Part shown: in pieces, positions 1 through 7,265 of the stretch
How positions within the stretch are numbered: position 1 is the stretch's first letter
How the letters are laid out: each line of letters starts with the position of its first letter
Origin: Candidatus Zhuqueibacterota bacterium
Lineage (GTDB): Bacteria > Zhuqueibacterota > Zhuqueibacteria > Zhuqueibacterales > Zhuqueibacteraceae
DNA: 49,204 nt
Assembly: GCA_022616415.1 (NCBI GenBank)
Contig: JAKEEU010000433.1
Coordinates: 1-49,204 of the forward strand
Direction of reading: 5' to 3'
Made by a program: the position numbers and the translations under genes
The notes under the pieces: model-generated
Database searches by the model: none
Seen by the model: the letters and a program-made list of their open reading frames with translations, nothing else
Told to the model about the DNA's origin: nothing

Positions 1-2
1 GA

Positions 3-116
3 CAGCGTTTGTGGCGGCAAAGGGGTTTTCACACATCGCATCCGCAGGGCGACATGCAAAAAGTACCCAACATTTTACTGCAGCGCATGGCCGAAGCGCT
101 TCGTTATGCCACTTGA
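3..116 (+). CDS. Possible C-terminal end of a gene entering from the left edge
   Basis: An open frame runs in from the left edge and ends at TGA 114-116, giving 37 residues that finish in an amphipathic stretch (MQKVPNILLQRMAEALRYAT). It has no recognisable family. It could be the tail of a real gene or chance; the overlapping frames are also open, so support is weak. Confidence 0.25.
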   Translation, partial: QRLWRQRGFHTSHPQGDMQKVPNILLQRMAEALRYAT

Positions 117-178
117 CAAAGAACTATTTGGATAAAGCCCAGCCTCGCCATTTTATTTGTGGCAACAAGGAGTATATG

Positions 179-448
179 ATGAATTATCGTAAAGTTGACG
201 CTACGCTCGCGGCGGCAGTAGATGAAATCAAGAACGCCGAAGAACCGCTGCTGGCGGTTTTCATTCATACTGCCAAAGCGCCTGATGAGACCGCCACGAC
301 TTTTCTTAAAACCATGGGCGTAAGAATAAATTCGCCACAACAACAAATTTTTACCGCCAACCTCTCGCCGCACGCGGTCAAAGAATTATCCCAGCAGCCC
401 TGGGTGCGATATGTCAAGCTATCCCAAAAGCTGCACATGCTCAATTAA
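179..448 (+). CDS. Small I9-inhibitor/subtilase-propeptide-like protein, copy 1
   Basis: An 89-residue cytosolic protein beginning MNYRKVDATLAAA and ending WVRYVKLSQKLHMLN. ATG 179 (or 176) follows an AAGGAG at 167-172, which decides the start against the upstream in-frame extension. It is a close paralogue of the gene at 4690-4959, and a third, truncated copy starts at 11771. The order of short strands, the phrase FTANLSPHAVKELSQQPWVRYV and the length resemble the inhibitor I9/subtilisin propeptide fold (compare 'L...PWVxxVE' endings), but no protease is nearby. That assignment is an inference from pattern only; the function is unknown. Confidence 0.75.
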   Translation: MNYRKVDATLAAAVDEIKNAEEPLLAVFIHTAKAPDETATTFLKTMGVRINSPQQQIFTANLSPHAVKELSQQPWVRYVKLSQKLHMLN

Positions 449-568
449 GACAAGTATTTCGTCGGGAATTCCCAACTGCTGAAAAGGCTGGAAACAGCGC
501 AATACGCCCTGCAGAATAATGCGAAGATCATCGTGCCGGCCGGCCAACAACTGGTCAATGTCAAATGA
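449..568 (+). pseudogene. C-terminal fragment of an SPFH/band 7 protein
   Basis: Directly after the stop of the preceding gene, an open frame without its own start encodes 39 residues ending ALQNNAKIIVPAGQQLVNVK at TGA 566-568. The 'LLKRLETAQYALQ-NNAKI-VPAG' pattern matches the end of SPFH/prohibitin-like proteins as I remember them. The rest of that gene is absent. The fragment supplies the sequence upstream of, and overlapping, the bacterioferritin start, so it marks a recombination scar. Confidence 0.5.
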
Positions 569-1034
569 AAAGTTACTCGCAGTGCTCAACCAACTCCTGG
601 CCGATGAGCTTACCGCCATCAACCAGTACATGGTGCACTCTGAGATGTGCGACAACTGGGGTTACGCCAAACTCCACCAGGCCATCGAAAAGCAGGCGCG
701 GGACGAGATGCATCACGCCGAGTGGCTCATCCGGCGTATTATTTTTCTGGAAGGCATACCGGTCGCCTCCAAGCTCAACCCCATAAAGATCGGCCAGACG
801 GTGCTGGAAATGGTGAGCAACGACCAGGACGCTGAGCTCGGCGCCGTACGCGCTTCCAACGCCGCCATCAGTCTCGCCCACGAGGTTGCGGACCAATCAA
901 CCGTTGAGCTACTAACCAAGATCCTCAAAATGGAAGAAGGGTACGTCGATTGGGCGGAAATACAGCGCGCGCAGATCGAGCAGATGGGCCTGGAGAACTA
1001 CTTGACCAACCAGACTGAAGGTGCGGCGAGTTAA
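558..1034 (+). CDS. bfr: Bacterioferritin
   Basis: A 158-residue ferritin-like four-helix protein, normal length for Bfr, which stores iron as ferric mineral in a 24-mer shell in the cytosol. Ferroxidase and heme motifs are visible: LLADELTAINQY (first Glu ligand, about residue 18), DEMHHAE (Glu51, heme-ligand Met52, His54) and EEGYVDW near residue 127. In E. coli Bfr the last motif is EEGHIDW, so the His130 iron ligand appears to be Tyr here. ATG 558 is the family start. No strong ribosome binding site precedes it, because the upstream DNA is the tail of an SPFH gene, so expression may depend on read-through. It stands alone among stress genes. Confidence 0.9.
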   Translation: MSNEKLLAVLNQLLADELTAINQYMVHSEMCDNWGYAKLHQAIEKQARDEMHHAEWLIRRIIFLEGIPVASKLNPIKIGQTVLEMVSNDQDAELGAVRASNAAISLAHEVADQSTVELLTKILKMEEGYVDWAEIQRAQIEQMGLENYLTNQTEGAAS

Positions 1035-1052
1035 TCCCGCGCCGCACCGGAC

Positions 1053-1181
1053 ACGCGACTGAGCCACTGTTTTCGAGACGATAAAAAGTATATCCTTAAC
1101 ATTCTCGACGAGCTTCAACTGCACACCCGCCTCGATGCGGTGGAATATGCCCGCGACAGAAAGCTGCTGAAAAAGAAGTAA
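1053..1181 (+). pseudogene. C-terminal remnant of a LuxR/NarL-type response regulator
   Basis: A frame ending at TAA 1179-1181 encodes KKYILNILDELQLHTRLDA followed by VEYARDRKLLKKK. This matches the recognition and last helices of the LuxR/GerE HTH of NarL-family regulators (VKxxxxNILxKLxxxxRxxA). The receiver and the first half of the HTH are missing and there is no start codon, so it is a fossil fragment. Confidence 0.6.
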
Positions 1182-1209
1182 CCCCGAGAGCTTGTCCGTA
1201 GGAATTTCT

Positions 1210-1412
1210 TAGCTTAGCCATAGTACTAGGCCTTTCTTTCCGCAAGTACCGGTACTTTACCTCCCCAAATCTGCCCAAGGTTCACCATTAAAATAGTCCC
1301 GCCTGTAGACCTTTTTTGAACCCTCGGGTCTATTGTTTCCTTGCTCAGACTTGTCGATATTGATAAATGGGTAATGGATAGTTGCGAAGTTTCAATCAAA
1401 CAAGAACGAATC
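1210..1412 (+). promoter_or_regulatory. Conserved leader with GTAC palindromes and TAGACC/GGTCTA hairpin (copy 1)
   Basis: This gene-free stretch is recognisably repeated at 11285-11481, in both cases ahead of an sll1863-like start codon. It contains TAGTACTAG at 1221-1229, a perfect 14-bp palindrome AAGTACCGGTACTT at 1244-1257, and an inverted repeat TAGACC (1306-1311)/GGTCTA (1327-1332) around TTTTTTGAACCCTCG. The conserved order suggests a promoter/operator region plus a short hairpin in the transcript. The identity of the regulator is unknown. Confidence 0.55.
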
Positions 1413-1637
1413 ATGGAAGACAAAAAATCCTATTTGCAAAATCTCGCCGGCCAGCTCCAACAGTGGGACGCCGAAATCGATGAATTGAAAGCGGGGGCCG
1501 GCAAGGCCAATGCTGAAGCCAGGCCGGAGCTTCTCGATCAGATCGCCCCGATCAAATTTTTCCCTCAGCCGATGAATTACGCACGAAGAAGGAAGCGGCG
1601 CAGAGCAAGCTGGAAACCTGAGCAAACCTGCATATAA
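1413..1637 (+). pseudogene. Frameshifted, truncated copy of an sll1863-like coiled-coil stress protein
   Basis: It starts MEDKKSYLQNLAGQLQQWDA, nearly identical to the intact gene at 11482. Homology holds for about 45 codons, then the frame is lost near 1545-1565. The matching sequence continues in another frame (DELRTKKEAAQSKLET) to TGA 1619-1621, while the original frame runs on to 1637 with unrelated residues. An unrelated short open tail (DFQALVAAGISEQL, stop near 1705) follows. A broken duplicate is the simplest reading. Confidence 0.75.
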
Positions 1638-1837
1638 TCAAAAGCGCAAAAGGTATCGCCGACTTCCAGGCGCTCGTGGCTGCAGGCATCAGCGAACAAC
1701 TTTAGTACCTTAATGTTGCACATATAAAAGCCAAACCCCGATTTTCCTTTGTTTGTTGAAACTAATTGGGTGGCGGTTTTGACTCTAAAATGCAAAATCG
1801 GGGTAGTACGTGTATCTCACTCAAAAGGAGCAAAGCT

Positions 1838-2083
1838 ATGAATTCCTTCGTATGGTTTATCTTGATTGGGCTGGCTGCAGGATGGCTGGCAGGGCGGTTC
1901 TTAAAGAATGGGTTTGGCGTTGTCGGAAACCTCGGGATCGGGGTGTTGGGTGCGCTGGTTGGAGGTTTTCTGTCTCGCTTGTTAGGCTTGTCGGCCGCGG
2001 ATGGGGTGCTCGGCAGCTTGATCGTTGCGACCATTGGCGCCGTTGTTTTCTTGTTGGCGTTGCGCCAGCTCAAGAGAGCCTAG
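1838..2083 (+). CDS. GlsB/YeaQ/YmgE family stress-response membrane protein
   Basis: An 81-residue, very hydrophobic, glycine-rich protein with three predicted membrane segments: FVWFILIGLAAGWLAG, a middle GVVGNLGIGVLGALVGG segment and a C-terminal LGSLIVATIGAVVFLLAL. The glycine pattern and size fit the transglycosylase-associated (GlsB/YeaQ/YmgE) family, small inner-membrane proteins linked to envelope and acid stress. ATG 1838 has a strong AAGGAG at 1825-1830. The gene ends 80 bp before the TPR gene and may share its transcript. The molecular role of the family is not settled. Confidence 0.85.
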   Translation: MNSFVWFILIGLAAGWLAGRFLKNGFGVVGNLGIGVLGALVGGFLSRLLGLSAADGVLGSLIVATIGAVVFLLALRQLKRA

Positions 2084-2163
2084 TGATGGCGCAAGGCAAA
2101 TTGAACGCAAGAGATGTTTTCAGTGGAATGTCGTTTAACCAAAACCAGTTAAGGAGAATCACA

Positions 2164-3711
2164 ATGACTAAGTTTTTCAGAGTGTCATGCATGGGTTGGA
2201 TGCTAGTTTTTGCGCTGTTGATTGTCCTGCCGACAATCGCTGGCGCCCAAGGTGAGATTCCCCTCACCACCAAATCGGACGAAGCCCGCAAAATTTTTGT
2301 GGAGGCTCGCCAGTTGTCCGAAAATTTCCGTCTTAATGAAGCCAGAGAGCTTTTCTCTAAGGCCATTGAGAAAGATCCGAATTTTGCACTCGTCCATTTA
2401 TATCGGGCTTTTACTGCCGCCTCGGCGATGGACCGCCAAAAGCATTTGCAGCACGCCGTGCCTTTGGCTCCCAAAGTTTCCGAAGGTGAGCGGCTTATGA
2501 TCGAGGCTACGCAAGCGCAAGCGGATAACAATCCTGTCAAGGCCGTGCAGCTCTGGGAGCAGTTGGCGCAAAAGTTCCCCAACGACAAGCGCGCGCATTA
2601 TTTTCTCGGCGCCGCTTACTATGGACGGGATGAAGACGACAAGGCTATTGCCGAATTTGACCAGGCGATCAAAATCGACAAAGACTTTGCGCCAACTTAT
2701 AATCTTTTAGGTTACACCTATTACCAGAAAGGCGATTATGGCAAAGCCGAGGAGGCTTTCAAAAACTATATTCGCCTCGTTCCCAGCGAAGCCAATCCCT
2801 ACGATTCTCTTGCCGATTTGTATGCAAAAATAGGCCGGCACGATGAGGCGATCACAAACTATAAGAAGGCGGCGGAATTGAACCCCAAGTTTGCCTTCTC
2901 ACAACGCAAGATCGGCAGCAACCTGGTTTTCATGGACAAATATGATGAGGGGCGCGAGGCTTATCGCAAAACCATGGAAATGGAAACGACGCCGTCGGGA
3001 AAACTCGCGGATATGGCAGCGATTGCCAGATCTTACGTTTACGAGGGTAAGCATCAGCAGGCGTTAGAGGAAAATGAGAAAGCCACCCGCGTCGGCGTAC
3101 CGCACGTCGCGCCGCACGAATTCTTATATCGTCAGGCGTTAGAGGAAAACGAGAAAGTCTTGCAGATAGCGACCAAAGAAGGCCTTCCCGAATGGCAAGC
3201 GGGAACGCATTCGGCAAATTGCGATATCTATATTGAGACGGGCGACTTTGCCAAAGCCGAGCAGAGCCTGATGGAATGCCGGAAAGTGGTGACGAGCTCA
3301 AATCTCTCGCCAGCCATCAAAGAAAACTTTGCCAAAGGCGCGCTGTTTGATGAGGCACTGATTGCCGCAAAACGGAAAGATTTCACTAAAGCCATGGCCA
3401 AGGCGGATGAATACAAAGCCAAGATCGACGTCGGAAAAGATCCCAAGGAAATGGAAAATCATCACGCGCTCCTCGGACGTGTCTACTTTGAGAAGGGCGA
3501 CTATGGCAAGGCTATCGAGCACCTCGGGCAAGCCAATCAGGAAAACCCGTATACGCTTTATCTCCTGGCGGTCGCCGAGTCAAAGGCGGGCGATAAAGTG
3601 AAGGCGGCGGAGTTGTTCAAGAAAGTTGCCAATTGGAACGAGGATAGCTTGAACTACGCCTTTGTCCGCTCGAAAGCTTTGATGGCGATGAAGAAAGAAA
3701 TACCCAATTAA
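2164..3711 (+). CDS. Exported TPR-repeat protein
   Basis: A 515-residue protein with an N-terminal signal peptide (hydrophobic MLVFALLIVLPTIAGA, likely cut after AGA-Q) and many tetratricopeptide repeats. Clear units include AHYFLGAAYYGRDEDDKAIA, YNLLGYTYYQKGDYGKAEEA and DSLADLYAKIGRHDEAITNY, with others near the C-terminus. It should be a periplasmic or surface scaffold for protein contacts. A short internal duplication, (R/Q)QALEENEK, occurs at residues about 299 and 324 and looks like a local tandem insertion. ATG 2164 follows AAGGAG. A strong terminator lies downstream at 3761. No enzymatic domain is visible, so the partner is unknown. Confidence 0.85.
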   Translation: MTKFFRVSCMGWMLVFALLIVLPTIAGAQGEIPLTTKSDEARKIFVEARQLSENFRLNEARELFSKAIEKDPNFALVHLYRAFTAASAMDRQKHLQHAVPLAPKVSEGERLMIEATQAQADNNPVKAVQLWEQLAQKFPNDKRAHYFLGAAYYGRDEDDKAIAEFDQAIKIDKDFAPTYNLLGYTYYQKGDYGKAEEAFKNYIRLVPSEANPYDSLADLYAKIGRHDEAITNYKKAAELNPKFAFSQRKIGSNLVFMDKYDEGREAYRKTMEMETTPSGKLADMAAIARSYVYEGKHQQALEENEKATRVGVPHVAPHEFLYRQALEENEKVLQIATKEGLPEWQAGTHSANCDIYIETGDFAKAEQSLMECRKVVTSSNLSPAIKENFAKGALFDEALIAAKRKDFTKAMAKADEYKAKIDVGKDPKEMENHHALLGRVYFEKGDYGKAIEHLGQANQENPYTLYLLAVAESKAGDKVKAAELFKKVANWNEDSLNYAFVRSKALMAMKKEIPN

Positions 3712-3760
3712 AAGGGCACCGTTGCCCGGAATCGGTTTTAGAGTAATTGGATGGAAAGCA

Positions 3761-3812
3761 AAAAGGGCGGCGGTTGTCGATAAGCTGCCGCCCTTTTGTT
3801 GAGATTTTTTTT
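3761..3812 (+). terminator. Rho-independent terminator after the TPR gene
   Basis: A perfect 11-bp stem, AAAAGGGCGGC (3761-3771) and GCCGCCCTTTT (3787-3797), encloses a 15-nt loop. It is followed by TTTT and then TTTTTTTT a few bases later. It should end transcription of the TPR gene and insulate the receiver gene at 3831. Confidence 0.85.
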
Positions 3813-3830
3813 CGGACAGGAGCAAATAAA

Positions 3831-4193
3831 ATGGCCCGTGTTCTGATTATCGAAGACGCGGCCGAGCTGCGCCGGCTCTATCGGCTTGAGCTTGAATTGG
3901 AAGGGTATGAAATTATCGCAGTCGGATCGGGAAATGAAGGGCTGGAGATTTTAGCCCGCGAAAAGATAGACGCCGTGGTGTTGGAATTTCTGCTGCCGGA
4001 TTTTGGGAGATTGCAACTGATGGATGACATACTGTCGCGGCAACGATATTTGCCGATCATCATCAATACGGGATACGATCAATTACGCCATGATTTCCAT
4101 TGCTGGGGTGCAGAGGCTTTTGTGGTCAAGTCCTCTGATCTTGCGGAATTGAAAGGCGCCTTGGCTCAGGCCATTGCAGCCGCAAAATCGTGA
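3831..4193 (+). CDS. Single-domain receiver protein with Glu at the phosphoacceptor position
   Basis: A 120-residue CheY-like protein with no output domain. The acidic pocket (VLIIEDAAE), the conserved Thr (INTGYD) and the Lys (FVVKSS) are present. The phosphoacceptor strand reads DAVVLEFLLPD, where the family has 'LD-x-x-(L/M)-P', so the Asp is Glu. Asp-to-Glu changes in other regulators can mimic the phosphorylated state; whether it does here is inference. The start ATG 3831 is preceded by ACAGGAG. No kinase is adjacent. It may act as a constitutively active or phosphorylation-independent adaptor. Confidence 0.85.
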   Translation: MARVLIIEDAAELRRLYRLELELEGYEIIAVGSGNEGLEILAREKIDAVVLEFLLPDFGRLQLMDDILSRQRYLPIIINTGYDQLRHDFHCWGAEAFVVKSSDLAELKGALAQAIAAAKS

Positions 4194-4262
4194 CCCTGAA
4201 ATCACCCTCCAATTTTTCCTAACTGATGCCAAGTTCGAATAGTTGAAATTAAATTGCCGCAT

Positions 4263-4342
4263 GGCTTGAGCTTCCTGATGAATGAAGTTTCGATTGCTGG
4301 TGCCCCTTGAAAATACGAAACGCTGAATCGGGAGCTCAAGCC
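4263..4342. repeat. 10-bp perfect inverted repeat in an intergenic region
   Basis: GGCTTGAGCT (4263-4272) and AGCTCAAGCC (4333-4342) are exact reverse complements separated by 60 bp. They lie in the 185-bp gap upstream of the peptidoglycan-binding gene. They could form a long-loop RNA structure or be paired operator sites. Confidence 0.5.
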
Positions 4343-4378
4343 CTTTCGCATAAAAAATTTCAAAAGGAGGTTAAACCG

Positions 4379-4693
4379 ATGACAGACTCACTAGCTTTTA
4401 TAGAAATTATGTTGGCGCAAAGCACTTTGCAGCAAAGTGGTTATTACCATGGCCCGGTCGATGGGAACCTCAGCAAATCTGCTCGCCAAGCGCTCATGGG
4501 CTTTCAGAAAGACGATGGCCTCGAAGTAACCGGAGAATTGGATGACGAGCTCTTGGGCCGACTCATGGCATTGCGGCAGAGAGGGCGTATACCACTGATG
4601 ATTTTCAACGAACTTGATCCAAAGCTCAAAAGCAAGAAGTGTGGTGCCATGGCAGGTCTCATAGAAGAAATAAAACGAAGGAGCATATTATGA
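4379..4693 (+). CDS. Small peptidoglycan-binding domain protein
   Basis: A 104-residue protein whose core (LAQSTLQQSGYYHGPVDGNL, then SARQALMGFQKDDGLEVTGELDDELLGRL) is a typical PG_binding_1 three-helix fold of about 60 residues. It has no signal peptide and no catalytic domain, which is unusual because the domain normally anchors cell-wall enzymes. An excellent AAAGGAGG at about 4363-4370 fixes ATG 4379. Its TGA overlaps the ATG of the next gene (ATGA at 4690-4693), so the two are translationally coupled. The role is unknown. Confidence 0.8.
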   Translation: MTDSLAFIEIMLAQSTLQQSGYYHGPVDGNLSKSARQALMGFQKDDGLEVTGELDDELLGRLMALRQRGRIPLMIFNELDPKLKSKKCGAMAGLIEEIKRRSIL

Positions 4694-4959
4694 ATTATCA
4701 TAAAGTCGACGCCCCGCTCGCGGCGGCATTAGATGAAATCAAGAGCGCCGAAGAACCGCTGCTGGCGGTTTTCATTTATACTGCCAAATCGCGTGATGAA
4801 ACCGCCACGACTTTTCTCAATGGCATCGGCGTCAGAGTCTATTCGAAAAATCAAGAAATTTTTACCGCCACCGTCTCGCCGCACACGGTCGAAGAATTAT
4901 CCCAGCAGCCCTGGGTTCGCTATGTCAAGCTATCCCAACAGCTGCACATGCTCAATTAA
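4690..4959 (+). CDS. Small I9-inhibitor/subtilase-propeptide-like protein, copy 2
   Basis: An 89-residue paralogue of the gene at 179-448, about 80% identical by eye; both start MNY(R/H)KVDA and end SQ(K/Q)LHMLN. It has AAGGAG at 4678-4683 and overlaps the previous stop by four bases. The glycosyltransferase gene starts 15 bp later. Conservation of the duplicates argues that the protein is functional. The propeptide-like fold is only a suggestion, and its presence in two different contexts does not reveal its role. Confidence 0.8.
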   Translation: MNYHKVDAPLAAALDEIKSAEEPLLAVFIYTAKSRDETATTFLNGIGVRVYSKNQEIFTATVSPHTVEELSQQPWVRYVKLSQQLHMLN

Positions 4960-4973
4960 ATAGAGGATACTTT

Positions 4974-7250
4974 TTGGAAAACGGCTCAACCAATTCAAAG
5001 ATCAACCGCATTGCGTTTATCGGCAATTACTTGCCGCGCCAGTGCGGCATCGCCACGTTCACCACCGACTTGTGTGAGGCCATCGCGGCCAAAAACGGCG
5101 GCACCACGTGCATTGCCCTGCCCGTCAACGACGTGGAGGCCGGCTACGTCTATCCGGCCCGCGTTCGCTTTGAATTGACGGAGAAGGACATCGACTCTTA
5201 TCACCGCGCCGCCGACTTCCTGAATATCAACAACGTCGACCTGGTGTGCCTGCAACACGAGTATGGCATTTTCGGCGGCCGGGCGGGCAGTCACATTTTG
5301 TCCCTCTTGCGGGAATTACGCATGCCCATCGTCACGACCTTGCACACCATTCTGCGCGACCCCGACCCGGATCAGCAACGGGTGCTGAAAGAAATCGCCG
5401 CTCTATCCGATCGGTTGGTCGTGATGAGCGAGCGCGGCGCGGAATTTCTGCAGAAGATCTATCGGGTGCCGCCGGAGAAGATTGATTTTATTCCGCACGG
5501 CATCCCGGATTTGCCGTTTGTAGACCCGAGTTTCCATAAAGACCTGTTTGGCGTGGAGGGCAAACTCGTCTTGCTCAGTTTTGGCTTGCTCTCGGCGAAC
5601 AAAGGGATCGAAAACGTCATCGCCGCCTTGCCTGATATTGTGGCGCGCTATCCGAACGTGGTGTACATCATCCTGGGCGCGACCCATCCTCACGTGATTC
5701 AGCACGAGGGCGAATCGTACCGGCTGTCCCTGCAATGGCTGGCCCAGGAAAAAGGTGTGGAAGGTCACGTGATTTTCTACAACCGTTTTGTCAGTTTGGA
5801 GGAACTCGTCGAGTTTATCGGCGCGGCAGACATATACCTCACCCCCTATCTCAACGAGGCGCAGATTGTCTCCGGCACTCTGGCCTACACATTGGGGGCG
5901 GGCAAGGCCGTGATTTCGACACCCTATTGGTATGCAGAAGAGATGCTGGCCGAAGGACGGGGTGCGCTGGTACCGTTCCATGATCCGGCGGCGCTCGCCG
6001 GACAGGTGATTGGCCTGTTTGACAACGAGGCCAAGCGCCATGCGATGCGCAAGCGCGCCTATTTGTTTGGGCGGGCAATGACTTGGCCGCAGGTGGCCCG
6101 CCGTTACCTCGAAAGTTTTGAGCGCGCCCGCGCCGAACGCCGAAATTTTATCCCGCCCGGCTTCACGGCTAAAGCACTCGATAAACGGCCGGGCGAACTG
6201 CCGCCCCTCAAACTCGATCATCTGCGCCACATGACGGACGAGACCGGCATACTGCAACACGCCATGTTCACCGTGCCCAACTATCGCGAGGGCTACACCA
6301 CCGATGACAACGCCCGCGCGTTGATGGTCTGCGCGCTCCTGGAGGCACTGGGCACCGGCGAGGCGCTCGAATTGACTTCCCGCTATCTCGCCTTCGTTTG
6401 GTATGCTTTCAATGCGGAGACCGGGCGCTTTCGCAACTTTATGGATTACCAGCGTCATTGGCGGGAAGAGAGCGGTTCAGACGACAGCCACGGTCGCGCC
6501 TTGTGGGCGCTGGGCACCCTGTTGGGCCGCTCGAACACGCCTGCCCTGCAAAGTATGACGGGCCGGTTGTTCGAGCAGGCTTTACCCGCCATCCTTGATA
6601 CGACCAGCCCGCGGGCCTGGGCCTTCGCGCTCATCGGCATCCACGAATATCTCCAGCGCTTCGCGGGTGACCGGCGGGCAGGCCAAGTGCGGGAGGAATT
6701 GGCCGGGCGGCTGCTGAGGCTGTATCAAAACAATCGCTCAGATGAATGGCGCTGGTTCGAGCCGGGGTTGACCTATTGCAACGCCGCGCTGCCGCATGCC
6801 TTGCTCGTCTGCGGCCAATCAATATCGAATACCGCCATGACCGAGGCTGGCCTCAAGTCGCTCAGTTGGCTGGCGGACTTGCAGCGCGCGGAGGCCGAAG
6901 GCAGGCATTTCGTCCCGATCGGCTCCAACGGCTTTTATGAGCAAGGGGGTGAGCGGGCCTGGTTCGATCAACAGCCGGTGGAGGCGCAAGCCATGGTCTC
7001 CGCCTGTCTCGAAGCCTTACGAATCACGGCAGACAAGCGCTGGCGCAAGGAAGCCCGCCGCGCCTTCGAGTGGTTCCTTGGGCGCAACGACTTGAACCTG
7101 CCCATCTACGACCCGACGACCGGCGGTTGTCGCGACGGTCTGCATCCTGACCGCCCGAACGAGAATCAGGGTGCGGAATCGACCCTCGCCTTTCTCCAGG
7201 CTTTGCTGGAGCTGCGCCTGGCTGAGAATACCATTCAATCAACCGGTTAG
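4974..7250 (+). CDS. GT4 glycosyltransferase with C-terminal alpha-helical (toroid-like) domain
   Basis: A 758-residue two-domain protein. Residues about 10-385 form a GT-B glycosyltransferase of family 4: an N-terminal GNYLPRQCGIATFT loop, LQHEYGIFGG, IPHGIPD, a LLSFGLLSANKGIENVI donor-domain start and an SGTLAYTLGAGKAVISTP donor-site region. Residues about 400-750 are helical with TTDDNARAL, SDDSHGRALWALG and EPGLTYCNAALPHALL, like (alpha/alpha)6 barrel proteins. The start is TTG 4974 with AGAGGA seven bases upstream. It heads a tight cluster with a second GT4 and two GH130 genes, which suggests synthesis of a mannose-containing oligo- or polysaccharide. It looks richer in GC than the next genes. 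Confidence 0.85.
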   Translation: MENGSTNSKINRIAFIGNYLPRQCGIATFTTDLCEAIAAKNGGTTCIALPVNDVEAGYVYPARVRFELTEKDIDSYHRAADFLNINNVDLVCLQHEYGIFGGRAGSHILSLLRELRMPIVTTLHTILRDPDPDQQRVLKEIAALSDRLVVMSERGAEFLQKIYRVPPEKIDFIPHGIPDLPFVDPSFHKDLFGVEGKLVLLSFGLLSANKGIENVIAALPDIVARYPNVVYIILGATHPHVIQHEGESYRLSLQWLAQEKGVEGHVIFYNRFVSLEELVEFIGAADIYLTPYLNEAQIVSGTLAYTLGAGKAVISTPYWYAEEMLAEGRGALVPFHDPAALAGQVIGLFDNEAKRHAMRKRAYLFGRAMTWPQVARRYLESFERARAERRNFIPPGFTAKALDKRPGELPPLKLDHLRHMTDETGILQHAMFTVPNYREGYTTDDNARALMVCALLEALGTGEALELTSRYLAFVWYAFNAETGRFRNFMDYQRHWREESGSDDSHGRALWALGTLLGRSNTPALQSMTGRLFEQALPAILDTTSPRAWAFALIGIHEYLQRFAGDRRAGQVREELAGRLLRLYQNNRSDEWRWFEPGLTYCNAALPHALLVCGQSISNTAMTEAGLKSLSWLADLQRAEAEGRHFVPIGSNGFYEQGGERAWFDQQPVEAQAMVSACLEALRITADKRWRKEARRAFEWFLGRNDLNLPIYDPTTGGCRDGLHPDRPNENQGAESTLAFLQALLELRLAENTIQSTG

Positions 7251-7265
7251 CATAAAGGACTATCT

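Noticed and set aside
113..136. Sigma-70 promoter upstream of the first small gene
   Set aside because: TTGACA at 113-118 has no good -10 at 16-18 bases; GATAAA lies too close (12 bases).
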